Positions 19,001 through 29,100 of a stretch of DNA of 64,000 nt are shown piece by piece. The stretch covers positions 3,162,001 to 3,226,000 of the forward strand of contig JAPFFF010000011.1 in the NCBI GenBank assembly GCA_039105265.1, in the 5' to 3' direction. The translations under genes were made by a program, and so were the position numbers. The stretch is from Tritrichomonas musculus. Its lineage: Eukaryota > Parabasalia > Tritrichomonadida > Tritrichomonadidae. How positions within the stretch are numbered: the first letter of the stretch is position 1; every line of letters starts with the position of its first letter. The notes under the pieces were generated by a model, which saw only the letters and a list, made by a program, of their open reading frames with translations, had not been told where the DNA came from and did not search any database.

Positions 19001-19726
19001 GTTAATGGGTATTGTATAATCATTTGGAATTCGATATATCATCTTGTAGTAATCAACTGAGTCGACATTCACTGTAGTTACGACACTTGGTTTATAAAAG
19101 TAATGAACATCTGATTCATACAACTGAAGAGCATTACGCGCATCTATTACATCACACTTGACTACTGGCTTCTTCGCAACCATCGAGTCTTGCTTTAGTA
19201 AGTACTGTATCGATAGCTCCCCATTCATGTATAATGAATATGGATTCACACCGAGTCTAGTATCAAATGCTATAAAGAACTCAGGGCCGAATGTAGTCCA
19301 ATGCGTGACCATACATTTAAGATCAGTACGACATGTAATACACGGACCTTTTGCTTGATGATTTTCAACGTATGCAGTAAATTCTTTCACTAGATTGCCT
19401 TCATAATCGTATATCACTTCTTTCCTAAGTATGAATTTGAATACGACAGTTACGTCAGGAGCAGCTATTATCTTATTTAGTACGTCATTTGACATATTAA
19501 TTTTCAGGATGTTGTAGTTAGCCATCGACAGTGATTCATCTTTATAGGCTGTTATGTTCTCATTTTTGATTTCATATTCAGGATAACCTTCTACTTCTTC
19601 AAACCAGCTTCCTCCTTGTACATATCCATCCAAATCACTCAGCGTTAATAATTCACTTCCTTTCCTAGTAGCATCTCCTACCTTAAATTGTATGTCTCCA
19701 ATGAATTTTGTTGTCGTCTCGTCCAT
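16067..19726 (-). CDS. Polinton A fibre-like structural protein 1 (1219 aa)
   Basis: Large protein ending close to the left TIR. Its middle and C-terminal parts are clearly related to the C-terminal half of Polinton B's 1819-residue protein and partly to the neighbouring 1417-residue protein. Shared blocks include SDVHYFYKPS, TEHCFGNRW, QQFYEITP and NITSSKIITADNIMTMRSDL. A Gly/Ala-rich hydrophobic stretch (IGIALGAVGCVLGATGIGVA, about residue 570) follows a coiled-coil segment. Near residue 1050, YATIDDLDGYALKSELNKYA has the TxxELxxYA-type heptads seen in phage tail-fibre stalks, followed by a coiled coil and a beta-rich end. I infer a trimeric fibre or spike for attachment; no enzyme motif is visible. 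Confidence 0.6.
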   Translation of the reverse strand: MDETTTKFIGDIQFKVGDATRKGSELLTLSDLDGYVQGGSWFEEVEGYPEYEIKNENITAYKDESLSMANYNILKINMSNDVLNKIIAAPDVTVVFKFILRKEVIYDYEGNLVKEFTAYVENHQAKGPCITCRTDLKCMVTHWTTFGPEFFIAFDTRLGVNPYSLYMNGELSIQYLLKQDSMVAKKPVVKCDVIDARNALQLYESDVHYFYKPSVVTTVNVDSVDYYKMIYRIPNDYTIPINLNFTFTEHCFGNRWSLIWDGTKWVGENMQGRSNGKIESSKQYLRVNKNNYGASGCYVRCKRSEWNKMLLDDTNENFMKVMFANGTTKLLFKDGTEANGSAHSIEIDRCDSTVEIYTKEGYDYLPLQLQIQNSNKEEVESLLNRIDKIVYDMSLDGASNRLTFRWDELHKNEHYGYDIDLIAELDSIEKINYYWSSSNINIATRDIELYLRQQYTDPIEEVNWDPTTNAFKYIIQQQFYEITPRPDAATTLYTDFNITSSKIITADNIMTMRSDLNMVTNTVDVVSYDVKDIKNNVETLNSEMAEQAAKTKYLQKEVDKVDMKANIGIALGAVGCVLGATGIGVAGKALSFASKAAQTGGRELINTVTKVSDVGTNVVEDIAGKLTDELPDIGADVFFGDMVSIPVSRMMRSLSNKDKLNNIIAWCDEEYVPVNEINFTDELDDPSKVAMTLTSTIDMCKRFRHTMKPMIKTLATTVEKSVSSTDLVRDDIIDVVGKYVNGEVHLEAEDVITDGTIKARFLVQKVSEYNDVDYEENIVTINITGGTINYQGTTDFPSCTMNDKTFVISNPNKLRVGGISIKENTAKRRMEFTPNDLAYTCDIDALHKKIDTLHEQIEKNDTALATTLNEFPTVDEVNEALDELKNNMVNMDNLYTKEEADAKYRSKNDLIYKDAVDVPFENVQDNSGSWEVKIKLTSGIHLVGTISNNDGFVKEFDYLFDYNGVITEDGVNVDVEIDGTTYNLTYYKSDSNGLCFYIDNGEDSFDTKLILAEKILKQDKIALKSEIPEPVDLTNYATIDDLDGYALKSELNKYAKSHQDLAKLVGENVTKIVTMNSQISNLQHENESLKARLDALVNKLTIIKYTFSVPNSNSIRYQFEKQLDAYEGTLYLTYNETRDNVTSVNEIKINISFNVNNSPKFEYQCEPTKIWLNNIEFPLSSSNLMINATVNYILINSSFFTSNGILAADNTKNVIHSLL

Positions 19727-19753
19727 TTAAGTCCAAAAAAATAATTCTCTATT

Positions 19754-22700
19754 CTACTCTATATTTGCGCACTTCTTCTCTAATGTAGCAAGTCTTGTCT
19801 CAAGAGTATCAATATATGCATCCTTCTGGTCTATCATTTCCTTCACTTCTGCTTTAGTAATATAAGCAGTCATATCTATATCCTCCAGTGGATGCTTAGT
19901 ACTTGACTTGCTTTCTAGTTCTTTTATTTTCTCGCACATGAATGCTATTGTACCCTTTAAAGTATCGCGATATGTCTTTGCAATATTAATACATGTATCA
20001 AATGAAACCATCATCTTATCAGCATCCTTCATTGTTATTTCAAGTTCAGGTTCATCATCTGTTTCTTCATGATATGCCCATGCAAGAATCTTTTCTAATA
20101 CATCTTCCTCTGCTAATGTCTCTGGGTTATCATTACGACGGAACCAACTTGGAATATTAAATAATCCTATTCTATTTGCTACATATGCTTCTGCTGCTAC
20201 TCCTGCTATAGCTGCTGCATCACCAGGATGATGTCTAACAAACTGCCATTGACCATGTAAGAACCTTCTAGCAACATAACCTACTGCTCCCATAATAACC
20301 TGGGTAGTTGCACTTATAACACCATCTTGTTGGTACATTTCTATCACTCCATTCACAATATTAATTACATGTAGTCTTCTTCTATCTATTGTAGCAACTA
20401 CATTTCCATTATATAGTACTTGTGTTATTTCTTCACCAGTTGTTTCATCTAATGTGTCATTAAAAGCTAAAAGATTACCATGAGAATAAATATTATCCAT
20501 TAGTTCTCCTCTTTGTTCATCACTCATTTGTTCTATCATTCTTGCTGTTATTGCTGGTGTTGTTCCTGGTACTGTCCAAGTATCTGTTGTGGCAACAAGG
20601 TCATAATGCTGATATCTAACTCCATTTGCATTGACTTCTATTTGTGAATTTATTCCAACAAATCGTACTTGACCTCCACTAATATTTGCTGTTGTTGGAG
20701 CAGAATAATCAATAGTAGCAACAATTGGGTCAATAGTCTCTCCTCTATGGTCAATAATATTTATCCATGCTTCCATTGTTTGGTCATTCAAGTAAGGTTC
20801 TAAACCAATATCTCCATTTTGAACAAATGGTAAATTTAGTCTATCTTGCATCGATAATTGTTCAATATCTCTCGCTGTGTATGTTGTTCCTTCCCATTCT
20901 ATTGACCAATTATTATCAGTAGCTCTATGTATTCTATCTGTCATCTCAATATCAGCTGGTCTTATTAGAGTCCTTCGTTGAAATACATTATTATGGATAA
21001 TGAGTTGGTCATTATAAAACAAATCATATACATTAAACCACTCTCTTCCATGATATTGGATACGTAAGATATCAGGATGATTAGCAACTAATGCATTTCG
21101 TTCTTCTCTTGTCAAATCAGCTATGTCTTCTAAGGTATACTGAGTTCCAGCAATATCAATAACAGGAACTTGATTCCTAAGTGCAATCGTAGTTGAAGCT
21201 GTATTTGTCATTGTAGTCTGTGGTACAGTTATATCTGTTCGAATCTCATCTGTTTCATCTGTAACAACTTGTGGCTGAACTTCTCTATGAGTTCTCACTA
21301 ATGATTGTTCAGTGGTTGTGATAGTATTAGTTGCATTATCAGTATCATTATCAGTTATTGTAATCGAGGATGAATTAATATTTAATGTTTCAGTTCCATT
21401 CGTATCTGGTCTATTTCTAAAGAAGTGTAAGACATTCGAACCAAGTGTAGCAATAGCATTTCCTAACTGAGTTAGCGCATGTGTTGTCGAAAGGACAACC
21501 TGTGTAGCTGAGAATGTTGAAATAGCTCCAGCAATAGGATTTTGAACAGTTGTTGTTATTGGTAAAAATCTTTCCATTGTCATCTTATCAGCCTTCAAAT
21601 CAACATTCACCAAAAACTTACCTTGAAAGCCACTACCTCCATCACCTGGATAACCACCACCTCCACCTCCTCCACCATTTCCTCCTGGGCCTGCTGGGAA
21701 TGGTGTTGTTTGATATGTATTAATATTTACTGAGTTGTTTGCCATCTTTAATGTTGATAGCGCACCTGCAAGTGCAAGACCCATACCAACTATGCTTAAT
21801 ACGGTATCAGCTACAGATAGTACATCCCTTAAAGTCTTTGTATATTCATTATATACTGCTTGAATTCTTTCTTTTTCAACTAGGTTATCAACAATTTGCT
21901 TTAACAAAAGATATTCGTAACCTAAAGTATCAACAGTACCACCAACCACATTTAAGTCTCTTCTCATTGTCATGATATTATCAGCCCATATAATCTTTGA
22001 TGAATATATATTTAAATCTGTTGATATGGTCGAACAGTTTCTTGGGTCTGGCTCAACTTCATAAAATTGCTGACGAATAATTACGTCAAATGGATTAATG
22101 TTTAAACCTTCTTGATTAAAAAATTCTTTGTTGATGTATATTCGAATATTTTTATGGTTGAATCCTTCAATAATTTTAACCGAATGTCTTTTTGTTCGAT
22201 AATATTTAAATAGTTCAATACATGGATTATCTCCATACACATTCATTAAACCAGTTAATACTGCTCCACTTGCAAGATTGCAATCCCATTGTAAAGTTGT
22301 TATTTCTCCATTAATATCTAAATCAACAATGACATATAGACCATTTGTTGCAATAACTTCATCTGGTTTACCCACCATAATATAAGCTCTATCCAAAGTA
22401 GCACCATTTTCATTAAATTTCTCAAAGCTATAATCATTAGTATGTGCTGTTATATTTTTCTTAGCCTCTGTTCCATCTGTCTTAATAACCCTCCAATTCG
22501 TGAGATATGGGTAAAGTATTTCTGCAAAATTAAGTGATGAGTGGTCATCAGGCATATCTGGGTAAACAGTTTCTTTAAGCAATTTAGACATTATATCAGT
22601 ATGTTTCACAATAAACTCGATTGTACCTGTTTTATTTTTCGACTTGAACAATTTAGGTAAAATATTATTAACACAATTATCTCCCATCCATGAATGACCA

Positions 22701-24007
22701 TCCCATGTTAATTCCCAATTATTTCCAAATAGATAATCCTTGAACCGAAATACTAAATTTAATGGTATCTCATAATCAGGGTCAATATCCCATCTCATAC
22801 AATAATAATTGGATTCTTCATATACCTGAGATGGTCTATATAAATATAATTGATCTGATTCCTTCAAGGTAAAATACTTGGAGTCAGTTGATGGAGTAGA
22901 GGGAACAACTTCATAGATTGCTTGATATTTGGAGACCAATGAGTTATATTGATTTCGAAATACTTCTAATATATCATCATCAATCTCAATTACAATTTTA
23001 TTTCCATCAGGGTCAACAATATCAAAGCTATTTTCATCATCAGTATTAACAACGTCATTATCATCAACTTCAAGTGTACGAGCATGAGGAGCAGGAGGAT
23101 GTCGTGTAATCTTATTTAAAATCCATTGGGCACCTCTTCCTATTGGTTCGAAAAGGGCAGCTATTAGAATTACACATAAACAAAATGCCCCAACGCCTAA
23201 ACCCCCAGCGATTGCATATACAAGTATTACATAAACATACAGAATTAAATCAGAATAACCTCCTATATATTGCCAAAATTGAGCATCTATCCAATTTCCG
23301 CCTATCTGTATAATATTATTAACTAAATTTGGGTAGTTCATGATAAAATCAACTATGAAGTGCCATAAGTTGCTCCAAAATAATGTAAATGAGCTATATG
23401 CTATTTTAATCATTCGAATTCCTTCATTCTTTAATTCATCAATTTTGTTATTAAGTCTTGGTGTCAATTCTTTTATCTCATCAATGACCTGATGCAAATC
23501 TACATCCTTAAAGTCAGCATCTGCATCTTCTCCTCCAATATAAAAGATTACCCCCACTTTTTCATTATCTTTAACAGCTTCATATGCAATATCCACAATA
23601 CTATCAATACCATACCAGATAAAATAAAATAAGTTATATATAATCTTCATAAATTCTTTTGTCGCAAAAGCAATTGTTTTATAAGTTAATTTAATAGGCT
23701 GTTTAGCAAGAGATAGGGTAGTTGAAATGATATTATACAATAAGTCTTTTATCCATCCTATTGTCTTTTTACTATATAACCAATACTTAGATACATTGAT
23801 TGTGAGTTCTTCTGGTTCTATTATTTTTGGAATCTTATTTTCTTCGAGTTTCTTTAATTCATCAGTAGTGGGAATTTCATAAACCATATCATCTTGGTTA
23901 ACTAACTCCTTTGGTGGCTCAGTTGGAGTAGGTAGGTGTAGGTTCAGGTGTAGGTTCAGTGTAGGAGTAGGAGTAGGTTCAGGTAGGAGTAGGAGTTGTT
24001 TCATCAA
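19754..24007 (-). CDS. Polinton A fibre-like membrane/structural protein 2 (1417 aa)
   Basis: The N terminus is Pro/Thr-rich, encoded by a simple sequence repeat. Several hydrophobic segments follow, the clearest at about residues 250-285 (YVILVYAIAGGLGVGAFCLC), so membrane insertion is plausible. The central part shares the fibre module of the 1219-residue protein (SQVYEESNYYCMRW, FKDYLFGNNWELTWDG, QQFYEVEP, ADNIMTMRRDLNV). A Gly-rich linker (GGNGGGGGGGGYPGDGG, about residue 770) and a Thr/Asn-rich beta-type region lie downstream, and a short coiled coil ends the protein. The start overlaps the upstream 369-residue frame by 29 bp on the same strand. Function is inferred only from the shared module. 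Confidence 0.55.
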   Translation of the reverse strand: MMKQLLLLPEPTPTPTLNLHLNLHLPTPTEPPKELVNQDDMVYEIPTTDELKKLEENKIPKIIEPEELTINVSKYWLYSKKTIGWIKDLLYNIISTTLSLAKQPIKLTYKTIAFATKEFMKIIYNLFYFIWYGIDSIVDIAYEAVKDNEKVGVIFYIGGEDADADFKDVDLHQVIDEIKELTPRLNNKIDELKNEGIRMIKIAYSSFTLFWSNLWHFIVDFIMNYPNLVNNIIQIGGNWIDAQFWQYIGGYSDLILYVYVILVYAIAGGLGVGAFCLCVILIAALFEPIGRGAQWILNKITRHPPAPHARTLEVDDNDVVNTDDENSFDIVDPDGNKIVIEIDDDILEVFRNQYNSLVSKYQAIYEVVPSTPSTDSKYFTLKESDQLYLYRPSQVYEESNYYCMRWDIDPDYEIPLNLVFRFKDYLFGNNWELTWDGHSWMGDNCVNNILPKLFKSKNKTGTIEFIVKHTDIMSKLLKETVYPDMPDDHSSLNFAEILYPYLTNWRVIKTDGTEAKKNITAHTNDYSFEKFNENGATLDRAYIMVGKPDEVIATNGLYVIVDLDINGEITTLQWDCNLASGAVLTGLMNVYGDNPCIELFKYYRTKRHSVKIIEGFNHKNIRIYINKEFFNQEGLNINPFDVIIRQQFYEVEPDPRNCSTISTDLNIYSSKIIWADNIMTMRRDLNVVGGTVDTLGYEYLLLKQIVDNLVEKERIQAVYNEYTKTLRDVLSVADTVLSIVGMGLALAGALSTLKMANNSVNINTYQTTPFPAGPGGNGGGGGGGGYPGDGGSGFQGKFLVNVDLKADKMTMERFLPITTTVQNPIAGAISTFSATQVVLSTTHALTQLGNAIATLGSNVLHFFRNRPDTNGTETLNINSSSITITDNDTDNATNTITTTEQSLVRTHREVQPQVVTDETDEIRTDITVPQTTMTNTASTTIALRNQVPVIDIAGTQYTLEDIADLTREERNALVANHPDILRIQYHGREWFNVYDLFYNDQLIIHNNVFQRRTLIRPADIEMTDRIHRATDNNWSIEWEGTTYTARDIEQLSMQDRLNLPFVQNGDIGLEPYLNDQTMEAWINIIDHRGETIDPIVATIDYSAPTTANISGGQVRFVGINSQIEVNANGVRYQHYDLVATTDTWTVPGTTPAITARMIEQMSDEQRGELMDNIYSHGNLLAFNDTLDETTGEEITQVLYNGNVVATIDRRRLHVINIVNGVIEMYQQDGVISATTQVIMGAVGYVARRFLHGQWQFVRHHPGDAAAIAGVAAEAYVANRIGLFNIPSWFRRNDNPETLAEEDVLEKILAWAYHEETDDEPELEITMKDADKMMVSFDTCINIAKTYRDTLKGTIAFMCEKIKELESKSSTKHPLEDIDMTAYITKAEVKEMIDQKDAYIDTLETRLATLEKKCANIE

Positions 24008-25046
24008 TTTCTATTTTAACCTCATGTATTTCAGGTTCACCAGTTGTTTTATTAATTAAGCACATAGAAGTATTTCCACCTGTTAAGTTCAAGAGGGTCT
24101 CATAACTTATGGTTTGATCATTTAACGCATCTATCCATTTAGTAATATTAGCAGCTGTTGTATTTGTTTTATTAACAAAGTCTTTCATGTTAGTTATGTT
24201 AGTCTCATTGACATCATAGGTAGTTTCATTAGTAGTTTCATTAACCTTTTCATCAACATATTTAACAGGTTCTACCTCAGTAAAATTAACAGTATTATTT
24301 GCTATCCATTTAGATATATTTTCATTACTTGTACTTATATCTTGTATTATAGCGTCCATACTTTCTGGTTTCTTGTCCTCCGTTTCATAAGTTAAGGCTT
24401 GAGTAGTTTTATCTACATGTTCAACAATTATTTTTAAATCAGATAGTTTAGACCAATCGATACTAGGTGCAATTGCATTATTTACATCATCTATATTTTT
24501 AATCATTAAGTTCATTACATTTAGCATACCTTGATGATTCTGTGTAAGTGCTTCTATTAGTTTCTTGTGTGTACTAACATCATATGATTCTGTTATTATT
24601 TCTTTATCATTTACCTCACCTGTAAAATAGTTTAATGTAGCACCAGGTGCAATACCAGAATCTACGTCATCCTTCATTTTAGCTAGAAAGGTATGTAAAT
24701 TAGTAGCACTATCTCGTAGTCTTTCATAGAGCTTATTGAAGCTTGCACAATATTGTATTTTTGGTGTCAGTGTACCGTCAGTATTCCATGTATAAATACC
24801 TTTCCCTGCCATAAGATTAAGCGCACCAAAGTTTTCGAATCCATTTTTTTCGAAATAATCACCAACTATTTTTTCATCTATTTCAGCTTTGTTGTAGATA
24901 CAATTAAATTGCACCATTTCGCCAGGTTCAATAGTGTTTTCAATGTTTAGTCGTTTACCATCTTCTTCATCAATAGTGATTTCTATATCATTTGATTTGA
25001 GTTTATATGCTTCCTTGCTCTTTGCAGAATACAGTGCCAAAGACAT
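23979..25046 (-). CDS. Polinton A fibre-family N-terminal-type protein
   Basis: I place the start at the second Met (MSLALYSAKSKEAYKLK, ATG at 25044-25046). It aligns with the first residues of Polinton B's 1819-residue protein (MSIKLYSLQSSEAEKLK) and leaves an 18-bp gap to the divergent gene at 25065. A longer frame to 25088 would overlap that gene. Shared features with B are the start, CIYNKAEIDEKIV against CLYNKAEVDERVV, and the following YFEKNGFENFG. The rest is helical with Asn/Thr-rich stretches and a Pro/Thr-rich tail. It is probably part of the attachment apparatus; no catalytic motif. Confidence 0.55.
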   Translation of the reverse strand: MSLALYSAKSKEAYKLKSNDIEITIDEEDGKRLNIENTIEPGEMVQFNCIYNKAEIDEKIVGDYFEKNGFENFGALNLMAGKGIYTWNTDGTLTPKIQYCASFNKLYERLRDSATNLHTFLAKMKDDVDSGIAPGATLNYFTGEVNDKEIITESYDVSTHKKLIEALTQNHQGMLNVMNLMIKNIDDVNNAIAPSIDWSKLSDLKIIVEHVDKTTQALTYETEDKKPESMDAIIQDISTSNENISKWIANNTVNFTEVEPVKYVDEKVNETTNETTYDVNETNITNMKDFVNKTNTTAANITKWIDALNDQTISYETLLNLTGGNTSMCLINKTTGEPEIHEVKIEIDETTPTPT

Positions 25047-25064
25047 TTTATCAGAAATTAAATT

Positions 25065-25796
25065 ATGTTGTATAGTGTTCAGAGTCAACCAGGTAATTAC
25101 AATACGGTAAGACTTAATATTGATATCCCATGGAAATGTCCATACGTGAAGTACTATGTTTCATCTATTAATACCAAAGCCAACATATTGATGACAACTG
25201 CGGAAGATTATTTAATATTTGAAACAGCTAATGATGAGGTACGAATTGATTTCGAGGAGATGTATACCTATTCATTTGGATATCTAGTCAAATTTCTAAA
25301 TTCTCGTCAGACTACTATCACCTTCAAGAATATCAATAACAGAACCATATCATTAACACCTACTGAAAATATTACATTCAAGGAAGGAAGTCATAGAGCA
25401 AAATTGATTACTGGTTTGTTCAACTGCAAGGAATTTGATGTAAAAGCTAATGAAGAAAAAAATGTACCTGATCTACCTATACTTGATTTTGCCAATAAGT
25501 TGTATTTAGTTTCATTACAGGGGGTAGCAACTCATTCATCAATTGGAGACCAAGAATATACCCCAAGCATCCTTGCAAACATTGACACAATGATAATGGA
25601 TCAAGAGGCAATGATAGTTAACTATGACATGACTAAGCCAATAAAAATAAAAGTTAATACGGATTCATTAAAATATTTGGAAATGAGATTAGTTGATTTC
25701 ATGTTTCAACCAGTAATATTAAAATCTCCTCTCTTCATTACCTTAAAAATAAAACCAAGCCAAGAGGCTGATATATATGACATCCTTACTAAATGA
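25065..25796 (+). CDS. Conserved Polinton protein, candidate jelly-roll minor capsid (243 aa)
   Basis: Clear counterpart of Polinton B's 249-residue protein at 48161-48898. Both begin MLxSVQS, share IPWKCxYxKYxVSSINT, SHRAxLxTGLxN, KLYLVSLQG, EQ/DQQYTPS and TDSLKxLExxLVDFxxQPxxLKSPLFITxKIKPS. The predicted make-up is almost entirely beta strands. The last strands resemble the end of a jelly-roll, with the pattern of a residue pair, a short loop and SPLFIT. That would fit a single-jelly-roll penton protein, but the 436-residue protein at 39757 is a competing candidate. It is transcribed divergently from the fibre-family gene across an 18-bp gap, and its end overlaps the GIY-YIG gene by 8 bp. 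Confidence 0.55.
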   Translation: MLYSVQSQPGNYNTVRLNIDIPWKCPYVKYYVSSINTKANILMTTAEDYLIFETANDEVRIDFEEMYTYSFGYLVKFLNSRQTTITFKNINNRTISLTPTENITFKEGSHRAKLITGLFNCKEFDVKANEEKNVPDLPILDFANKLYLVSLQGVATHSSIGDQEYTPSILANIDTMIMDQEAMIVNYDMTKPIKIKVNTDSLKYLEMRLVDFMFQPVILKSPLFITLKIKPSQEADIYDILTK

Positions 25797-26112
25797 TAGC
25801 TCTGGGACAATGATATTGGATATAAGTCCTAATAATATATATCATTTCATTCACATTCCCAACAAAGTACTCATTACCTATAAATGCTGTTCCATCTCTT
25901 GTTGTTGCTCTCTTATAATTTTCTTCAAATATTGTTATTAATTCTTTTTCCACTTTTACTGAATCACTTACTGCTTCAATTATATATACTTCGCTGTCTT
26001 TTGGATATTGTCCCATTCTTGTTGCAATCTTATTTGTTCTACCAATTTTGTATACAGGTTGATTAGAATAAGAAAATTCCCTTTCACGAATCAAATATAT
26101 GTATTCTACCAT
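25789..26112 (-). CDS. GIY-YIG/T5orf172-type nuclease domain protein (107 aa)
   Basis: The pattern YIYLIREREFSYSNQ, then VYKIGRTNKIATRMGQYPK, a central VEKELITIFEENY and a final GNEYFVGN matches the T5orf172/MUG113-type GIY-YIG domain common in giant viruses and phages. The YIYL and YKIGRT strands hold the two Tyr, the Arg follows in IATRM, and a Glu lies in the KVEKEL helix. It is freestanding, with no DNA-binding module. Such proteins act as homing endonucleases or repair/resolution nucleases. It is convergent with the 243-residue gene (8-bp overlap) and head-to-head with the polymerase gene. I see no counterpart in Polinton B. Confidence 0.8.
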   Translation of the reverse strand: MVEYIYLIREREFSYSNQPVYKIGRTNKIATRMGQYPKDSEVYIIEAVSDSVKVEKELITIFEENYKRATTRDGTAFIGNEYFVGNVNEMIYIIRTYIQYHCPRAII

Positions 26113-26167
26113 TTTAGGGTTAATAAATATTTAGCGTGATATTTTTTTATTTCTTATTTACACTTAA

Positions 26168-29100
26168 ATGACATACCTCTTTGATATATCAGTTGACCTC
26201 TATTCGACTGCAAGAACGGAAGCAAGAAAAGAGTATAAGCAAAGGGTGAAAGACGTAAGAGACAAACGAAAGTTCAAGAAATATTTGAAAGAATTCATGA
26301 CCAAGGCTAAGAAAGAAATATCATTTGACATAGATATAGGTGATGATGAAGATAAGAGACTTGCTTTCACTGAAACATTAAGACAATTACACAAAGAGAA
26401 CAAGAAGAATATAGTAGTAAAAAGCGAATCATTAGGTGGTGAGGAATACAAATGGTTTACACTTTCCAAGGCACGAAGATTAGATTCAACAATAGGACAT
26501 ATATCAGGGACAATAGACTTGAATGATGACTGTTCAGACAATAATCCTTGGGTTGGCAATGTATTCATCCCTGCAAAATACCAGTTGCTCTTCATTAAAA
26601 ATAGAAAGAGAGGCAAGCAAACATCATTCACTATTAATAAAGAAGATAATAAAGGTAAGTTGTATGAAGAAGAAGTTGAAGTCGACGAAGATTATCGCGA
26701 TAATCCAGAAGGTGGATTCTTCCCTTATATTAATCTTTCTGATTTAGACTTATCACAGTACCAAATATTCAAGACAGTTGATAAGAAGAACTATAAAGAC
26801 AATTGTTTGGTATATGCTTGCATTCAGTCTGGAGTATTCACTGATGAGGAAATTAATTATTTACGCTTTATGGTCAAGACTAGGTTAATCCCCAATAACT
26901 TGATATACGATATAGCCAAGCAGTTTAAATGCCATTTTGTTGTAAGAAGGATTGATGAGAAATATGATGAAAGAAGCCAACTACAAATAAAAATAGATAC
27001 AAGAAAGAGACCATGGGCCAAAGAGTTTGACCGAATTGTTGACTTATTACTGTACAAGAACCATTACATGATATATAAACCCCTAAATGGTGTTAAACCT
27101 ATGGCAATATTTCGCAAGCTATTTAAAGAAGGAAAGTTCAGAGAGATAAAGAACTGTGAAATGAATATCTTAGCAACGAATGAATACAACTCTCACTTAG
27201 CGGATTATACAGACCTTGAATATGATCCTGAATTGTGCTGTAAACTAATAGATTCATCAGAGACGAAAAAGGAGAGAGAGTGGAGTAGGATTTATTATTC
27301 TGATTTTGAAACTAATACCACTGTATCACCCCATATGCCTTATCTAAATATTACTGTGTACAGGACCAAAGAGTTAATTCATAAAATGATATTTGATGGG
27401 GAGAATATTGCTGACAGATTACTAAAGTCATTGGAGAACAATTCTCTCATTTACTTCCATAACCTTAAATATGATGCTTGTTTCTTTATAAATACTCCTG
27501 GATGGGATGTACAAATAACAGAGAGAAGTGGAACGATTCTGCAAATAGTCATGACAAAGTATAAAAAGATTACAACAAAACAATCTAAAAATATTACAGT
27601 AATAGACAAGAGATTAACTTTCCGCAATAGCTACTCTATCATCCCTGCTGCATTAGCTTCATTTGGTAAGATGTTTCAGTTACCAGTTCATAAAGAGGTA
27701 ATGGCATATAAAATATATACTGAAAGGAACATAAATAGGAAAACTGTCTCTGCGCTTGAATTTCAACTACAGTATTACTTAGAGAACCAAGACAAGAAAC
27801 CATTGACACAGATAAAACAAGACTGGAAGCAATTAATAGATAATGCAAAAGCTTGTGGTGCATATGAAAATTTGGCTATTGATATTATGAAGTATGCTAT
27901 CTATTATTGCAAACTGGATTGCATAGTATTGATGAAGGGAGTAGAGAAATTTAATAGAGATCTGGTAGAAGTATTTAAGCAGACGAAGACAAAGATGCTT
28001 GATGTCCATAACTTTATATCCATTAGCTCTATTGGCTACTATTATGCATATAAATTTGGTTGCTTTGATGGGTGTTATCAACTTAGTGGTAAACCACAAA
28101 ACTTCATTCAGAGATGTGTTAGTGGAGGTAGAACAATGACAGCTAATAATGAAAAGCAATATATAGAGGAAAGGATACAAGATTTTGATGCAGTCAGTTT
28201 ATATCCTAGTGCAATGAGTATTATGTCTGGTGTACCTAAAGGAGTGCCAGAAGTAATTCGCCTGGAGGCCTCAGGTACTAATCGTGCGGGCCCATCGGAT
28301 ATGTTTACAAAGGAATTATTAGATTTTGATCAGTTCTTCATTGAAATCAATATCAAGAAGATCAAGTGCAAAGCTGACAAACCATATAAATTTGGTCAAA
28401 TATTTAGTAGGAATGATCAAGGGTCAAAAATATTTAACAACAACCCCATCAACAATTATTACATAGACAAGAGAGCTTTTATGGACTTGATGGAGTTTTA
28501 TGATTTCGATTATGAGTTTATTAGAGGATATTACTTTGACAAAGGATTCAACAACAAGATTAATGTATTTATAGAGAAATTGTTCAATCTAAGAAGGATA
28601 TACCAAGATGCTAACAATCCATTGCAACAAACCATTAAACTACTTCTTAATTCTATTTACGGAAAATCTATCCTAAAGGCAACAACAACTGAAACTAAAT
28701 GCATACCAAAACATAAAGCCATTAAATATATATGGAAGAACTATAATTACATAACAGAGGTGATAGAGAACAAGTCAATTGATAATGTATATGTTAAGAA
28801 GGTTAAACCAATAAACAGTCATTTTAATTTACCTCATTTTGGTGCTAGTGTCTTGTCATGGAGCAAACATTTAATGAATAGGGTAATGAGTACAGCTGAG
28901 CAAAATGGAATAGACATCTACTATACAGATACAGATAGTGTACACGTTAGAGAAATAGATGTACCAAGGATAGCTGAGGTGTTCAAGAAAAAATATGGGA
29001 AGGAGTTGATTGGTAAGAAGATGACACAGTTTCATTGTGACTTTGATTCGTTTAATGGTGCTGTCGGTAGTGTTCATTCAAGGAAATTAATAGCATTAGG

